Shown here piece after piece: positions 10,501-22,288 of a stretch of 64,000 bases of DNA. Origin of the DNA: Syngnathus acus (taxonomy: Eukaryota; Chordata; Actinopteri; Syngnathiformes; Syngnathidae); NCBI RefSeq assembly GCF_901709675.1, contig NC_051105.1:1-64000 (forward strand). Reading direction: 5' to 3'. The first letter of the stretch is position 1. Every line of letters begins with the position of its first letter. The notes beneath the pieces were generated by a model, which had not been told where the DNA came from, searched no databases, and saw nothing but the letters and a program-made list of their open reading frames with translations. Made by a program: the position numbers and the translations under genes.

Positions 10501-13156
10501 CCTAGCAGCACATAGCCCTAAGCGAAACCCTAACCCTAACCCTAGCAGCACATAGCCCTAAGCGAAACCCTAACCCTAACCCTAGCAGCACATAGCCCTA
10601 AGCGAAACCCTAACCCTAACCCTAGCAGCACATAGCCCTAAGCGAAACCCTAACCCTAACCCTAGCAGCACATAGCCCTAAGCGAAACCCTAACCCTAAC
10701 CCTAGCAGCACATAGCCCTAAGCGAAACCCTAACCCTAACCCTAGCAGCACATAGCCCTAAGCGAAACCCTAACCCTAACCCTAGCAGCACATAGCCCTA
10801 AGCGAAACCCTAACCCTAACCCTAGCAGCACATAGCCCTAAGCGAAACCCTAACCCTAACCCTAGCAGCACATAGCCCTAAGCGAAACCCTAACCCTAAC
10901 CCTAGCAGCACATAGCCCTAAGCGAAACCCTAACCCTAACCCTAGCAGCACATAGCCCTAAGCGAAACCCTAACCCTAACCCTAGCAGCACATAGCCCTA
11001 AGCGAAACCCTAACCCTAACCCTAGCAGCACATAGCCCTAAGCGAAACCCTAACCCTAACCCTAGCAGCACATAGCCCTAAGCGAAACCCTAACCCTAAC
11101 CCTAGCAGCACATAGCCCTAAGCGAAACCCTAACCCTAACCCTAGCAGCACATAGCCCTAAGCGAAACCCTAACCCTAACCCTAGCAGCACATAGCCCTA
11201 AGCGAAACCCTAACCCTAACCCTAGCAGCACATAGCCCTAAGCGAAACCCTAACCCTAACCCTAGCAGCACATAGCCCTAAGCGAAACCCTAACCCTAAC
11301 CCTAGCAGCACATAGCCCTAAGCGAAACCCTAACCCTAACCCTAGCAGCACATAGCCCTAAGCGAAACCCTAACCCTAACCCTAGCAGCACATAGCCCTA
11401 AGCGAAACCCTAACCCTAACCCTAGCAGCACATAGCCCTAAGCGAAACCCTAACCCTAACCCTAGCAGCACATAGCCCTAAGCGAAACCCTAACCCTAAC
11501 CCTAGCAGCACATAGCCCTAAGCGAAACCCTAACCCTAACCCTAGCAGCACATAGCCCTAAGCGAAACCCTAACCCTAACCCTAGCAGCACATAGCCCTA
11601 AGCGAAACCCTAACCCTAACCCTAGCAGCACATAGCCCTAAGCGAAACCCTAACCCTAACCCTAGCAGCACATAGCCCTAAGCGAAACCCTAACCCTAAC
11701 CCTAGCAGCACATAGCCCTAAGCGAAACCCTAACCCTAACCCTAGCAGCACATAGCCCTAAGCGAAACCCTAACCCTAACCCTAGCAGCACATAGCCCTA
11801 AGCGAAACCCTAACCCTAACCCTAGCAGCACATAGCCCTAAGCGAAACCCTAACCCTAACCCTAGCAGCACATAGCCCTAAGCGAAACCCTAACCCTAAC
11901 CCTAGCAGCACATAGCCCTAAGCGAAACCCTAACCCTAACCCTAGCAGCACATAGCCCTAAGCGAAACCCTAACCCTAACCCTAGCAGCACATAGCCCTA
12001 AGCGAAACCCTAACCCTAACCCTAGCAGCACATAGCCCTAAGCCTAACCCTAACCCTAACCCTAGCAGCACATAGCCCTAAGCCTAACCCTAACCCTAAC
12101 CCTAGCAGCACATAGCCCTAAGCCTAACCCTAACCCTAACCCTAGCAGCACATAGCCCTAAGCCTAACCCTAACCCTAACCCTAGCAGCACATAGCCCTA
12201 AGCCTAACCCTAACCCTAACCCTAGCAGCACATAGCCCTAAGCCTAACCCTAACCCTAACCCTAGCAGCACATAGCCCTAAGCGAAACCCTAACCCTAAC
12301 CCTAGCAGCACATAGCCCTAAGCGAAACCCTAACCCTAACCCTAGCAGCACATAGCCCTAAGCGAAACCCTAACCCTAACCCTAGCAGCACATAGCCCTA
12401 AGCGAAACCCTAACCCTAACCCTAGCAGCACATAGCCCTAAGCGAAACCCTAACCCTAACCCTAGCAGCACATAGCCCTAAGCGAAACCCTAACCCTAAC
12501 CCTAGCAGCACATAGCCCTAAGCGAAACCCTAACCCTAACCCTAGCAGCACATAGCCCTAAGCGAAACCCTAACCCTAACCCTAGCAGCACATAGCCCTA
12601 AGCGAAACCCTAACCCTAACCCTAGCAGCACATAGCCCTAAGCGAAACCCTAACCCTAACCCTAGCAGCACATAGCCCTAAGCGAAACCCTAACCCTAAC
12701 CCTAGCAGCACATAGCCCTAAGCGAAACCCTAACCCTAACCCTAGCAGCACATAGCCCTAAGCGAAACCCTAACCCTAACCCTAGCAGCACATAGCCCTA
12801 AGCGAAACCCTAACCCTAACCCTAGCAGCACATAGCCCTAAGCGAAACCCTAACCCTAACCCTAGCAGCACATAGCCCTAAGCGAAACCCTAACCCTAAC
12901 CCTAGCAGCACATAGCCCTAAGCGAAACCCTAACCCTAACCCTAGCAGCACATAGCCCTAAGCGAAACCCTAACCCTAACCCTAGCAGCACATAGCCCTA
13001 AGCGAAACCCTAACCCTAACCCTAGCAGCACATAGCCCTAACCCTAACCCTAACCCTAACCCTAGCAGCACATAGCCCTAAGCGAAACCCTAACCCTAAC
13101 CCTAGCAGCACATAGCCCTAAGCGAAACCCTAACCCTAACCCTAGCAGCACATAGC
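7515..13156. repeat. 40-bp satellite built on telomere hexamers (about 140 copies)
   Basis: The unit is five hexamers (CCCTAA, a variant hexamer, CCCTAA, CCCTAA, CCCTAG) followed by CAGCACATAG. The variant hexamer is CCGAAA in about 17 left-hand units up to 8240, then GCGAAA almost throughout; six consecutive units at 12041-12280 have GCCTAA, and isolated units near 10281, 10361 and 13041 have plain CCCTAA. One unit at about 10321 has a one-base deletion that shifts the phase. Such uniformity means recent amplification or homogenisation. The long reading frames it generates are artefacts. Confidence 0.95.
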
Positions 13157-16100
13157 AAATGTCACCTTTAGCACATAGCAAATGTCACCTTTAGCACATA
13201 GCAAATGTCACCTTTAGCACATAGCAAATGTCACCTTTAGCACATAGCAAATGTCACCTTTAGCACATAGCAAATGTCACCTTTAGCACATAGCAAATGT
13301 CACCTTTAGCACATAGCAAATGTCACCTTTAGCACATAGCAAATGTCACCTTTAGCACATAGCAAATGTCACCTTTAGCACATAGCAAATGTCACCTTTA
13401 GCACATAGCAAATGTCACCTTTAGCACATAGCAAATGTCACCTTTAGCACATAGCAAATGTCACCTTTAGCACATAGCAAATGTCACCTTTAGCACATAG
13501 CAAATGTCACCTTTAGCACATAGCAAATGTCACCTTTAGCACATAGCAAATGTCACCTTTAGCACATAGCAAATGTCACCTTTAGCACATAGCAAATGTC
13601 ACCTTTAGCACATAGCAAATGTCACCTTTAGCACATAGCAAATGTCACCTTTAGCACATAGCAAATGTCACCTTTAGCACATAGCAAATGTCACCTTTAG
13701 CACATAGCAAATGTCACCTTTAGCACATAGCAAATGTCACCTTTAGCACATAGCAAATGTCACCTTTAGCACATAGCAAATGTCACCTTTAGCACATAGC
13801 AAATGTCACCTTTAGCACATAGCAAATGTCACCTTTAGCACATAGCAAATGTCACCTTTAGCACATAGCAAATGTCACCTTTAGCACATAGCAAATGTCA
13901 CCTTTAGCACATAGCAAATGTCACCTTTAGCACATAGCAAATGTCACCTTTAGCACATAGCAAATGTCACCTTTAGCACATAGCAAATGTCACCTTTAGC
14001 ACATAGCAAATGTCACCTTTAGCACATAGCAAATGTCACCTTTAGCACATAGCAAATGTCACCTTTAGCACATAGCAAATGTCACCTTTAGCACATAGCA
14101 AATGTCACCTTTAGCACATAGCAAATGTCACCTTTAGCACATAGCAAATGTCACCTTTAGCACATAGCAAATGTCACCTTTAGCACATAGCAAATGTCAC
14201 CTTTAGCACATAGCAAATGTCACCTTTAGCACATAGCAAATGTCACCTTTAGCACATAGCAAATGTCACCTTTAGCACATAGCAAATGTCACCTTTAGCA
14301 CATAGCAAATGTCACCTTTAGCACATAGCAAATGTCACCTTTAGCACATAGCAAATGTCACCTTTAGCACATAGCAAATGTCACCTTTAGCACATAGCAA
14401 ATGTCACCTTTAGCACATAGCAAATGTCACCTTTAGCACATAGCAAATGTCACCTTTAGCACATAGCAAATGTCACCTTTAGCACATAGCAAATGTCACC
14501 TTTAGCACATAGCAAATGTCACCTTTAGCACATAGCAAATGTCACCTTTAGCACATAGCAAATGTCACCTTTAGCACATAGCAAATGTCACCTTTAGCAC
14601 ATAGCAAATGTCACCTTTAGCACATAGCAAATGTCACCTTTAGCACATAGCAAATGTCACCTTTAGCACATAGCAAATGTCACCTTTAGCACATAGCAAA
14701 TGTCACCTTTAGCACATAGCAAATGTCACCTTTAGCACATAGCAAATGTCACCTTTAGCACATAGCAAATGTCACCTTTAGCACATAGCAAATGTCACCT
14801 TTAGCACATAGCAAATGTCACCTTTAGCACATAGCAAATGTCACCTTTAGCACATAGCAAATGTCACCTTTAGCACATAGCAAATGTCACCTTTAGCACA
14901 TAGCAAATGTCACCTTTAGCACATAGCAAATGTCACCTTTAGCACATAGCAAATGTCACCTTTAGCACATAGCAAATGTCACCTTTAGCACATAGCAAAT
15001 GTCACCTTTAGCACATAGCAAATGTCACCTTTAGCACATAGCAAATGTCACCTTTAGCACATAGCAAATGTCACCTTTAGCACATAGCAAATGTCACCTT
15101 TAGCACATAGCAAATGTCACCTTTAGCACATAGCAAATGTCACCTTTAGCACATAGCAAATGTCACCTTTAGCACATAGCAAATGTCACCTTTAGCACAT
15201 AGCAAATGTCACCTTTAGCACATAGCAAATGTCACCTTTAGCACATAGCAAATGTCACCTTTAGCACATAGCAAATGTCACCTTTAGCACATAGCAAATG
15301 TCACCTTTAGCACATAGCAAATGTCACCTTTAGCACATAGCAAATGTCACCTTTAGCACATAGCAAATGTCACCTTTAGCACATAGCAAATGTCACCTTT
15401 AGCACATAGCAAATGTCACCTTAGCACATAGCAAATGTCACCTTTAGCACATAGCAAATGTCACCTTTAGCACATAGCAAATGTCACCTTTAGCACATAG
15501 CAAATGTCACCTTTAGCACATAGCAAATGTCACCTTTAGCACATAGCAAATGTCACCTTTAGCACATAGCAAATGTCACCTTTAGCACATAGCAAATGTC
15601 ACCTTTAGCACATAGCAAATGTCACCTTTAGCACATAGCAAATGTCACCTTTAGCACATAGCAAATGTCACCTTTAGCACATAGCAAATGTCACCTTTAG
15701 CACATAGCAAATGTCACCTTTAGCACATAGCAAATGTCACCTTTAGCACATAGCAAATGTCACCTTTAGCACATAGCAAATGTCACCTTTAGCACATAGC
15801 AAATGTCACCTTTAGCACATAGCAAATGTCACCTTTAGCACATAGCAAATGTCACCTTTAGCACATAGCAAATGTCACCTTTAGCACATAGCAAATGTCA
15901 CCTTTAGCACATAGCAAATGTCACCTTTAGCACATAGCAAATGTCACCTTTAGCACATAGCAAATGTCACCTTTAGCACATTGCAAATGTCACCTTTAGC
16001 ACATTGCAAATGTCACCTTTAGCACATTGCAAATGTCACCTTTAGCACATTGCAAATGTCACCTTTAGCACATTGCAAATGTCACCTTTAGCACATTGCA

Positions 16101-16554
16101 AATGTCACCTTTAGCACATTGCAAATGTCACCTTTAGCACATTGCAAATGTCACCTTTAGCACATTGCAAATGTCACCTTTAGCACATTGCAAATGTCAC
16201 CTTTAGCACATTGCAAATGTCACCTTTAGCACATTGCAAATGTCACCTTTAGCACATTGCAAATGTCACCTTTAGCACATTGCAAATGTCACCTTTAGCA
16301 CATTGCAAATGTCACCTTTAGCACATTGCAAATGTCACCTTTAGCACATTGCAAATGTCACCTTTAGCACATTGCAAATGTCACCTTTAGCACATAGCAA
16401 ATGTCACCTTTAGCACATTGCAAATGTCACCTTTAGCACATAGCAAATGTCACCTTTAGCACATAGCAAATGTCACCTTTAGCACATAGCAAATGTCACC
16501 TTTAGCACATAGCAAATGTCACCTTTAGCACATAGCAAATGTCACCTTTAGCAC
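13147..16554. repeat. 23-bp satellite (about 148 copies)
   Basis: Unit GCACATAGCAAATGTCACCT plus TTA. Virtually identical across 3.4 kb; one 22-bp unit at about 15420 and a block of about 20 copies at 15978-16430 with CATTG in place of CATAG. Its first nine bases (AGCACATAG) are also the end of the 40-bp satellite, and the arrays join exactly at this word near 13147-13155. Transcription or function cannot be judged. Confidence 0.95.
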
Positions 16555-16740
16555 CTAACCACATCAGACCTCAGCACCTAGCCTCTTAGCACCTAGCCTC
16601 TTAGCACAATTACAGAGTATGACATCACAAAAAACAGAGTATGACATCACAAATGCAAAACATCTCACAAAGGAAATCACATCACCCCACGTGCTCTTAA
16701 AATAACTTGGCCAATGCATTTGTCTATTTGATCTGCAGCA
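16555..16740. repeat. Edge of the satellite, short decayed repeats
   Basis: Contains two copies of AGCACCTAGCCTCTT (about 16573-16605) and two of ACAGAGTATGACATCACAAA (about 16612-16652). These look like diverged border units. No gene seen. Confidence 0.6.
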
Positions 16741-16959
16741 AATCCAAATTATACCTAAGGATGGTGACAAATCTTAATATCATACTTAATAGGACATATT
16801 AAAGACTTGAGTAAATTAATTAATTTATTTGCTAATTGTCATTTTAATTATGATTTTGTATAAATACTAGGTATAAACAGAAAATATACTACACAAAATG
16901 GCCAGACTTTACTTGTTTGAAAAGGAGTGGGAAGTAAGACTTATTTCATTCATTTAAAG

Positions 16960-17775
16960 CAGTGGTTCCCAAACTTTTGCAGGCTGGCGCCCCCTTTGGC
17001 TCTCCAGTGAATTCCTAGCGCCCCCCCCCCCCCCAAGGACAGGCATTTATATAAATAAATAATACATTTATATAAATAAATAAATAATACATTTATAATA
17101 TCATTACCATTACGTTGAATTAGTGGGAGCACTGAGTTTGTTTCTCAGAAACGAGCCGGTCCCATCTAGACGTAATCGGAGACAATGACACCCGAAGTGA
17201 TTTAAGGTTTGTCTTTTATTGCAGGATGCTTGGTCTCCATGTGTTGAAGCAGTTTTGAATGCTTCACTGCCTGGTTAGTTAGCCTGTCGCCACAAATTAG
17301 CTTTGCGGGCTCGACTGGGGAAACATGTCACGTGACCGGGACGAGTGTCTTGACCTGAATTAATTGATCGTCGATAAAAAAAATAATGTTGTGCGGCTTG
17401 GCGGCCCGGTACCGGTCCGCGGCCCGGTGGTTGGGGACCACTGCCCTAACCAGCTCAACACAACACGGCGCGTTCTGGCGAGTCCCCAATTTCATGTTGA
17501 CTTGAACTCAAGATGATGTTGACCGCCAGAATGCGGTTTTTATTATAAGATAAAATTCTGAACATTACAAGCTTTAAATTACAAACCTGAGCTTTTGCTT
17601 TTGTAGTCTATGCTGTCGGATCTGACTGGGCCAGAGCGGCGTGTTGTGTACAAATCGACTGCCGCCCCCCTACCGCCCCCCTACCGCCCCCCTACCGCCC
17701 CTTTCTTCCTCACCGCCCCCCCAGATCTTTCCACCGCCCCCAGGGGGGCGGTACCGCCCACTTTGGGAACCACTG
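16960..17775. mobile_element. Non-autonomous hAT-type DNA transposon, 816 bp, with 8-bp target duplication
   Basis: Both ends carry the 14-bp inverted repeat CAGTGGTTCCCAAA, a known hAT terminal motif. The flanks are identical 8-bp direct repeats ATTTAAAG (16952-16959 and 17776-17783), the target-site length of hAT transposases. Inside are C-rich subterminal regions, a poly-C run (about 17019-17034), GCCGCCCCCCTACC repeats near 17660-17700, and no transposase. It interrupts a copy of the local repeat family, so it is younger than that unit. Confidence 0.9.
17395..17443. mobile_element. Second hAT-like terminus nested inside the 816-bp element
   Basis: CGGCCCGGTACCGGTCCGCG followed by GGTTGGGGACCACTG is a typical hAT right end (inverted form CAGTGGTCCCCAACC). 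I found no matching left end nearby, so this is a fragment, either inserted in or captured by the larger transposon. Confidence 0.55.
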
Positions 17776-19650
17776 ATTTAAAGGGAAGAAGTAAGACTTA
17801 TTTATCGGAAAGAACGGATTTGCTGGAATTCCAAATTTCCAAAATGAATGAATGAAGTCATTTCAATTATGATTTGGGATAAATACTAGGTGTGAACACA
17901 AAAACTACTGCACAAAATGGCCAGTTTACTTGTTTGAAAAGGACTGTGAAGAAGAGAGACTTATTTCATTTATTTAATGGGAAGAAGTCAGACTTATTTA
18001 ATCTATTTTTGTTCCCAGGCAAAATTGGATTTGCTGCAATTGCAAATTTCAACAAAGCACAGTGCCAAATCTTGACTTGAGACCTGATAGGACGTATTAA
18101 ACGCCTAGTTAAATTGATAGAAGTTGGTCGTATGAGCGAGTGGAGTAACATGAGATCTATTCTCAATTACAAATAGCACACACAACTTTGGATATTTTGA
18201 ATGAATGAGTGAGTGAATGAATCTTATTTGTTCATTTAAATTATGACTGTATAAATACTAGGTATAAACAGAAAATCTCCTGCACAAAATGGCCAGTTTA
18301 CTTGTTTGAAGAGGTGTGGGAACAAGTCATCTATCCAATTTAAGACAAATGTAGTTTGTAACCTCTAACAATGTTTTACTTTAGCTATTGTTGTCTGTGA
18401 CTTTCCCATGAATAAAAAGGAAGGAAGGACTCACCGGAGACGTCTTCGCCAACGTGCAACTGTTGTACTTTGTATTTTTATCCTTCTTACAGTGGAAAAC
18501 ATACAGCCAAAGAACACCGTGGAACCTAAAGGAATGAAAGAAAACTTTATCATTTGGCCTCAACCAATATTCGCAGATACAACACAATGTGACGTGCGGG
18601 GTTAGGGTTAAAGATTGAGGGAGGGGCCCTCGTTTTAAACTACTTTTTTTGAAAAGGAGTGGGAACAAGCAAGACTTATTTAATTTATTTAATGGGAACA
18701 AGTAAGACTTATTTAGTTTATTTAATCTATTTTTGTTCCCAGGCAAAATTGGATTTGCTGCAATTGCAAATTTCAACAAAGTACGGTGCCAAAATCTTGA
18801 CTTGGGACCTGATAGGACGTATTAAACTCATTTAATATGAAGACTTATTTAGTTTATTTAATCTATTTTTGTTCCCTGGCAAAATTGGATGTATGGTGCC
18901 AAATCTTGACTTGAGACCTGATAGGATGTATTAAACGCTTAGTTAAATCGACAGAAGTTGGTAATAAGAGCGAGTGGAGTAACGGTGGTTGAATGGATGA
19001 ATAAATGTTGAAAGTAATTTAAATTATGACTTTGTATAAATACTAGGTATTAACAGAACATCTAATGCGCAAAATGGGCAGTTTACTTGTTTGAGAAGGA
19101 GTGGCAAGAAGTAAGACTTATTTAATCTGTTTGTTCCCAGGCAAAATTGGATGTGCTGCAATTCCAAATTTCACCACATGATGGTGCCAAATTTTGACTT
19201 GAGCCATGATAGGAAATATTAAACTTAGTTGAATTGATAGAAGTTCGTAATAAGACCGAGTGGAATAACATGAATGTTCTGAATTAGACATAGTTTGAAT
19301 ATGCTTTTGAATATTTTTAGGTAAACAGTTTTGCTTCACTTTGAGCAGTCTGATAATCTACCAAATCTTTGAATTGAAGAATTTGTTATTTAAGAAATAG
19401 CTTGTTATTATTTTCAAGGTAATCAGATTTGTTTATAATTCTAATGGCCTTCTTTTCAAAACTTTTGTTTATTCCCAGGCAAAATTGGATGTGCTGCAAT
19501 TCCAAATTTCACCACATGATGGTGCCAAATTTTGACTTCAGCCCTGATAGGACATATTAAACACTTAGTTGAATTGATAGAAGTTGGTAATAAGACCGAG
19601 TGGAATAACATGAATGTTCGGAATTAGACAGTTTGAATATGCTTTTGAAT

Positions 19651-20222
19651 ATCTCAAAGGGGGATGAGTCTGCCTACAGGGACGAAGTGGTCCAGCTATC
19701 GGAGTGGTGCGGAGAGAACAATCTGCTCCTAAACACGGCTAAAACCCAAGAACTGGTCATTGATTTTAGGAGGAAAAATAAAACGGACATTCCACCACTT
19801 ATCATCGACGGGGTCTGTGTGAAGAGGGTGTCCTCCTTCCGCTACCTGGGAGTCCACATCGAGGAGGACTTCACCTGGGGCGTGAACACCTCTGAGCTGC
19901 TTAAAAAGGCCCAGCAGAGACTCTACTTTTTAAGGGTGCTGAGGAGGCACAGCATTACACAGAGACTGCTGGTGTCCTTCTATCGCTGCTCCATAGAAAG
20001 CACTTTAACGTACTGTATATGTGTTTGGTACTCCAGCTGCACTGCTGCTCAGAGGAAAAAGCTCCAAGGGGTCATCAACACAGCACAGAAGATCATTGGC
20101 TGCCCTCTCCCCACACTGGAAGACCTACACAGAACCTGCTGTCTCAAAAAAAAACACAGAACATTCTGAAGGACACTTCCCACCCTGGCCACTCCCTTTT
20201 CGAACTGTTGCCATCAGTTGTG
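19651..20222 (+). pseudogene. 5'-truncated LINE reverse transcriptase fragment (L2/Rex1-like), frameshifted
   Basis: The translation contains the C-terminal part of a non-LTR reverse transcriptase: LSEWCGENNLLLN, ELVIDFRRKNK, FRYLGVHIEEDFTW, AQQRLYFLRVLRR, FYRCSIESTLTYCICVWY and AQKIIGCPLPTLEDL, in the order found in fish L2/Rex1-type LINEs. The catalytic palm (YADD region) lies upstream and is missing. At the A-run 20146-20154 the frame shifts; the expected continuation DTSHPGHSLFELLPS is in another frame. The fragment stops where the inverted repeat begins. Dead copy; the clade assignment is from memory of the motif pattern only. Confidence 0.85.
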
Positions 20223-20227
20223 GCTCT

Positions 20228-22143
20228 TTACGGTGTTGTGCTTGATTTGGTTCCCCCGTGAGATTTTGTTCCCCCTGCCACGGGAGCGCGCACGCCTTAT
20301 TTGGAAAGCGAAAAACCGATGTCGTACGGCGTCGTACGGCATCAGCACTACGTTGTTTTCAATAAAAACATGAAGAACTCACGTTTGCGTCAGTCAATTT
20401 TAATTTTTGTAAAGGATTATTCTCATTTGATGTCTTTAAATTCATCCGCGTTGTGCCATTGAAGCGGGGTGCATTCAAAGACCAGTCGTACAGTCGGAAC
20501 ACTCATTCCCTTCACCAAAAAGCAACAATATAATTAAGTGAGCTCTTTGCATAAACCTCGATGCAAAAAACTCCTTTTTGGGTACAGGCTACAAGGAGTA
20601 TATTACAAATACTTAATTGTGATAATCATTCATCCATCCATCCATCCATTTTATTCCTCAGGTATTATCAAAGCAAATTAATAGTTGCATTTATTAATTT
20701 GCTTTAAAATGACAGCGCAATATAATTAAAAGCTGACACTGTAGCAATGTCAAACGTGTTCATTTAAGAAAAAGCCACACACGTTTTGTGATCAAATCTT
20801 TCAGAACGAGAATGATTTGAGTGAATTGATTTGAATGAATAATTGAGAAGAGATTTCAGTTCTGAAGGCTCCTTTTGTCCCAAGCAAAGTGACAGATGGT
20901 GGGGAGGGGGGATAAAAATTGTAAGGAACTCTATAAAAATGTCAAGCCGTGAGGATATGTCGTCCCCCCCCTTTATTTTGAGAACGGTGAGTGCTGGACT
21001 GCAGCTGTTTTTTTTTCTGTCTTCCTGGGGGTCTGTTCAGGTTGTGTGAAATTTTTGAACAGGTTCCCTCATTCCTAGGCCAAATTACAGGGCTGGAACA
21101 AATCCTCACAGCTGCCCCGTGAGGATATGTTCCCCCCCCCCCCTTATTTTGAGAACGGTGAGTGACGGTGAGTGAAAAAACGCTGGAGTCCAGCACTCCC
21201 CGTTCTCAAAATAAAGGGGGGGGGGAGAGACATATCCTCACCGGGCAGCTGTGAGGATGTGTCCCCCCCCCCCCCTGTAATTTGGCCTAGGAATGAGGGA
21301 ACCTGTTCAAATTTTTCACACAACCTGAACAGACCCCCAGGAAGACAGAAAAAAAACATCTGGAGTCCAGCACTCACCGTTCTCAAAATAAGGGGGGGGG
21401 GGGGGAACATATCCTCACGGCTTGACATTTTTATAGAATTCCTGTTACAATTTTTATCCCCCCTCCCCACATCTGTCACTTTGCTTGGGACAAAAGGAGC
21501 CTTCAGAACTGAAATCTCTTCTCAATTATTCATTCAAATCAATTCACTCAAATCATTCTCGTTCTGAAAGATTTGATCACAAAACGTGTGTGGCTTTTTC
21601 TTAAATGAACACGTTTGACATTGCTACAGTGTCAGCTTTTAATTATATTGCGCTGTCATTTTAAAGCAAATTAATAAATGCAACAATATTAATTTGCTTT
21701 GAAAATACCTGAGGAATAAAATGGATGGATGGATGAATGATGATCACAATTAAGTATAAAGTCTCCTTTGTAATATATACTCCTTGTAGCCTGTACCCAA
21801 AAAGAGGAGTTTCTTTGCATCGAGGTTTATGCAAAGAGCTCACTTAATTATATTGTTGCTTTTTGGTGAAGGGAATGAGTGTTCCGACTGTACGACTGGT
21901 CTTTGAATGCACCCCGCTTCAATGGCACAACGCGGATGAATTTAAAGACATCAAATGAGAATAATCCTTTATAAAAATTAAAATTGACTGACGCAAACGT
22001 GAGTTCTTCATGTTTTTATTGAAAACAACGTAGTGCTGACGCCGTACGACATCGGTTTTTCGCTTTCCAAATAAGGCGTTCGCGCTCCCGCGGCAGGGGG
22101 AACAAAATCTCACGGGGGACCCAAATCAAGCACAACAACGGTA
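20228..22143. repeat. Large inverted repeat (near-palindrome), arms about 940 bp
   Basis: The left arm (20228 to about 21170) reappears reverse-complemented in the right arm (about 21200-22143); the centre of symmetry is near 21185. Examples: GTGCTTGATTTGG at 20238 against CCAAATCAAGCAC at about 22121, and the shared stretch around ATTGAAGCGGGGTGCATTC. Poly-C/G runs, a TTATTTTGAGAACGGTGAGT motif present twice per arm, and a CCAT microsatellite (about 20634-20650) are included. Outside the right arm lies GGTTGGCCACCCCTG (22177-22191), a hAT-like terminal motif with no counterpart on the left. No functional protein seen. Candidate fold-back transposon or an inverted duplication. Confidence 0.85.
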
Positions 22144-22176
22144 CACAGTAAAAAAAATGTGGCTCTTAGTCTGACT

Positions 22177-22191
22177 GGTTGGCCACCCCTG
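22177..22191. mobile_element. hAT-like terminal motif beside the inverted repeat
   Basis: GGTTGGCCACCCCTG, reverse complement CAGGGGTGGCCAACC, a terminal inverted repeat used by several vertebrate hAT families. It may be the true right end of the fold-back element at 20228-22143, whose left end would then be lost. Confidence 0.45.
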
Positions 22192-22288
22192 AGCTAGGGT
22201 TAGCTACTCAGCTACACAGTGCTATTACACAGTGAACGCTAGCTACATCGACAACTTTAGTCAAACTACACAAACGTAAATCTCTAAA

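Larger units (their letters stand above)
16741..19650. repeat. Cluster of diverged dispersed or tandem repeat units
   Basis: Two building blocks alternate. Block 1 (TAAATACTAGG, ACAAAATGGCCAG, TTACTTGTTTGAA, AGGAGTGGGAA) occurs near 16860, 17880, 18250 and 19035. Block 2 (GTTCCCAGGCAAAATTGGAT, TGCCAAAT, TTGACTT, CTGATAGGA, TATTAAAC) occurs near 18010, 18735, 18870, 19133 and 19475. Together they form units of a few hundred bases that have drifted considerably, hence older than the satellites. Short reading frames here overlap on both strands and show no known domain. The first unit is split by the hAT element at 16960-17775. Family not recognised. Confidence 0.75.

Noticed and set aside
7515-16554. 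Regular repeats resembling a CRISPR array
   Set aside because: Units are contiguous satellites without variable spacers, and the host is a vertebrate.
17610-17855. 81-codon Pro-rich ORF
   Set aside because: Lies across the end of the hAT element and its CCGCCCCC repeats.
20843-21567. ORFs with related peptides on both strands
   Set aside because: They mirror each other because of the palindrome; the peptide consists of poly-C/G translation.
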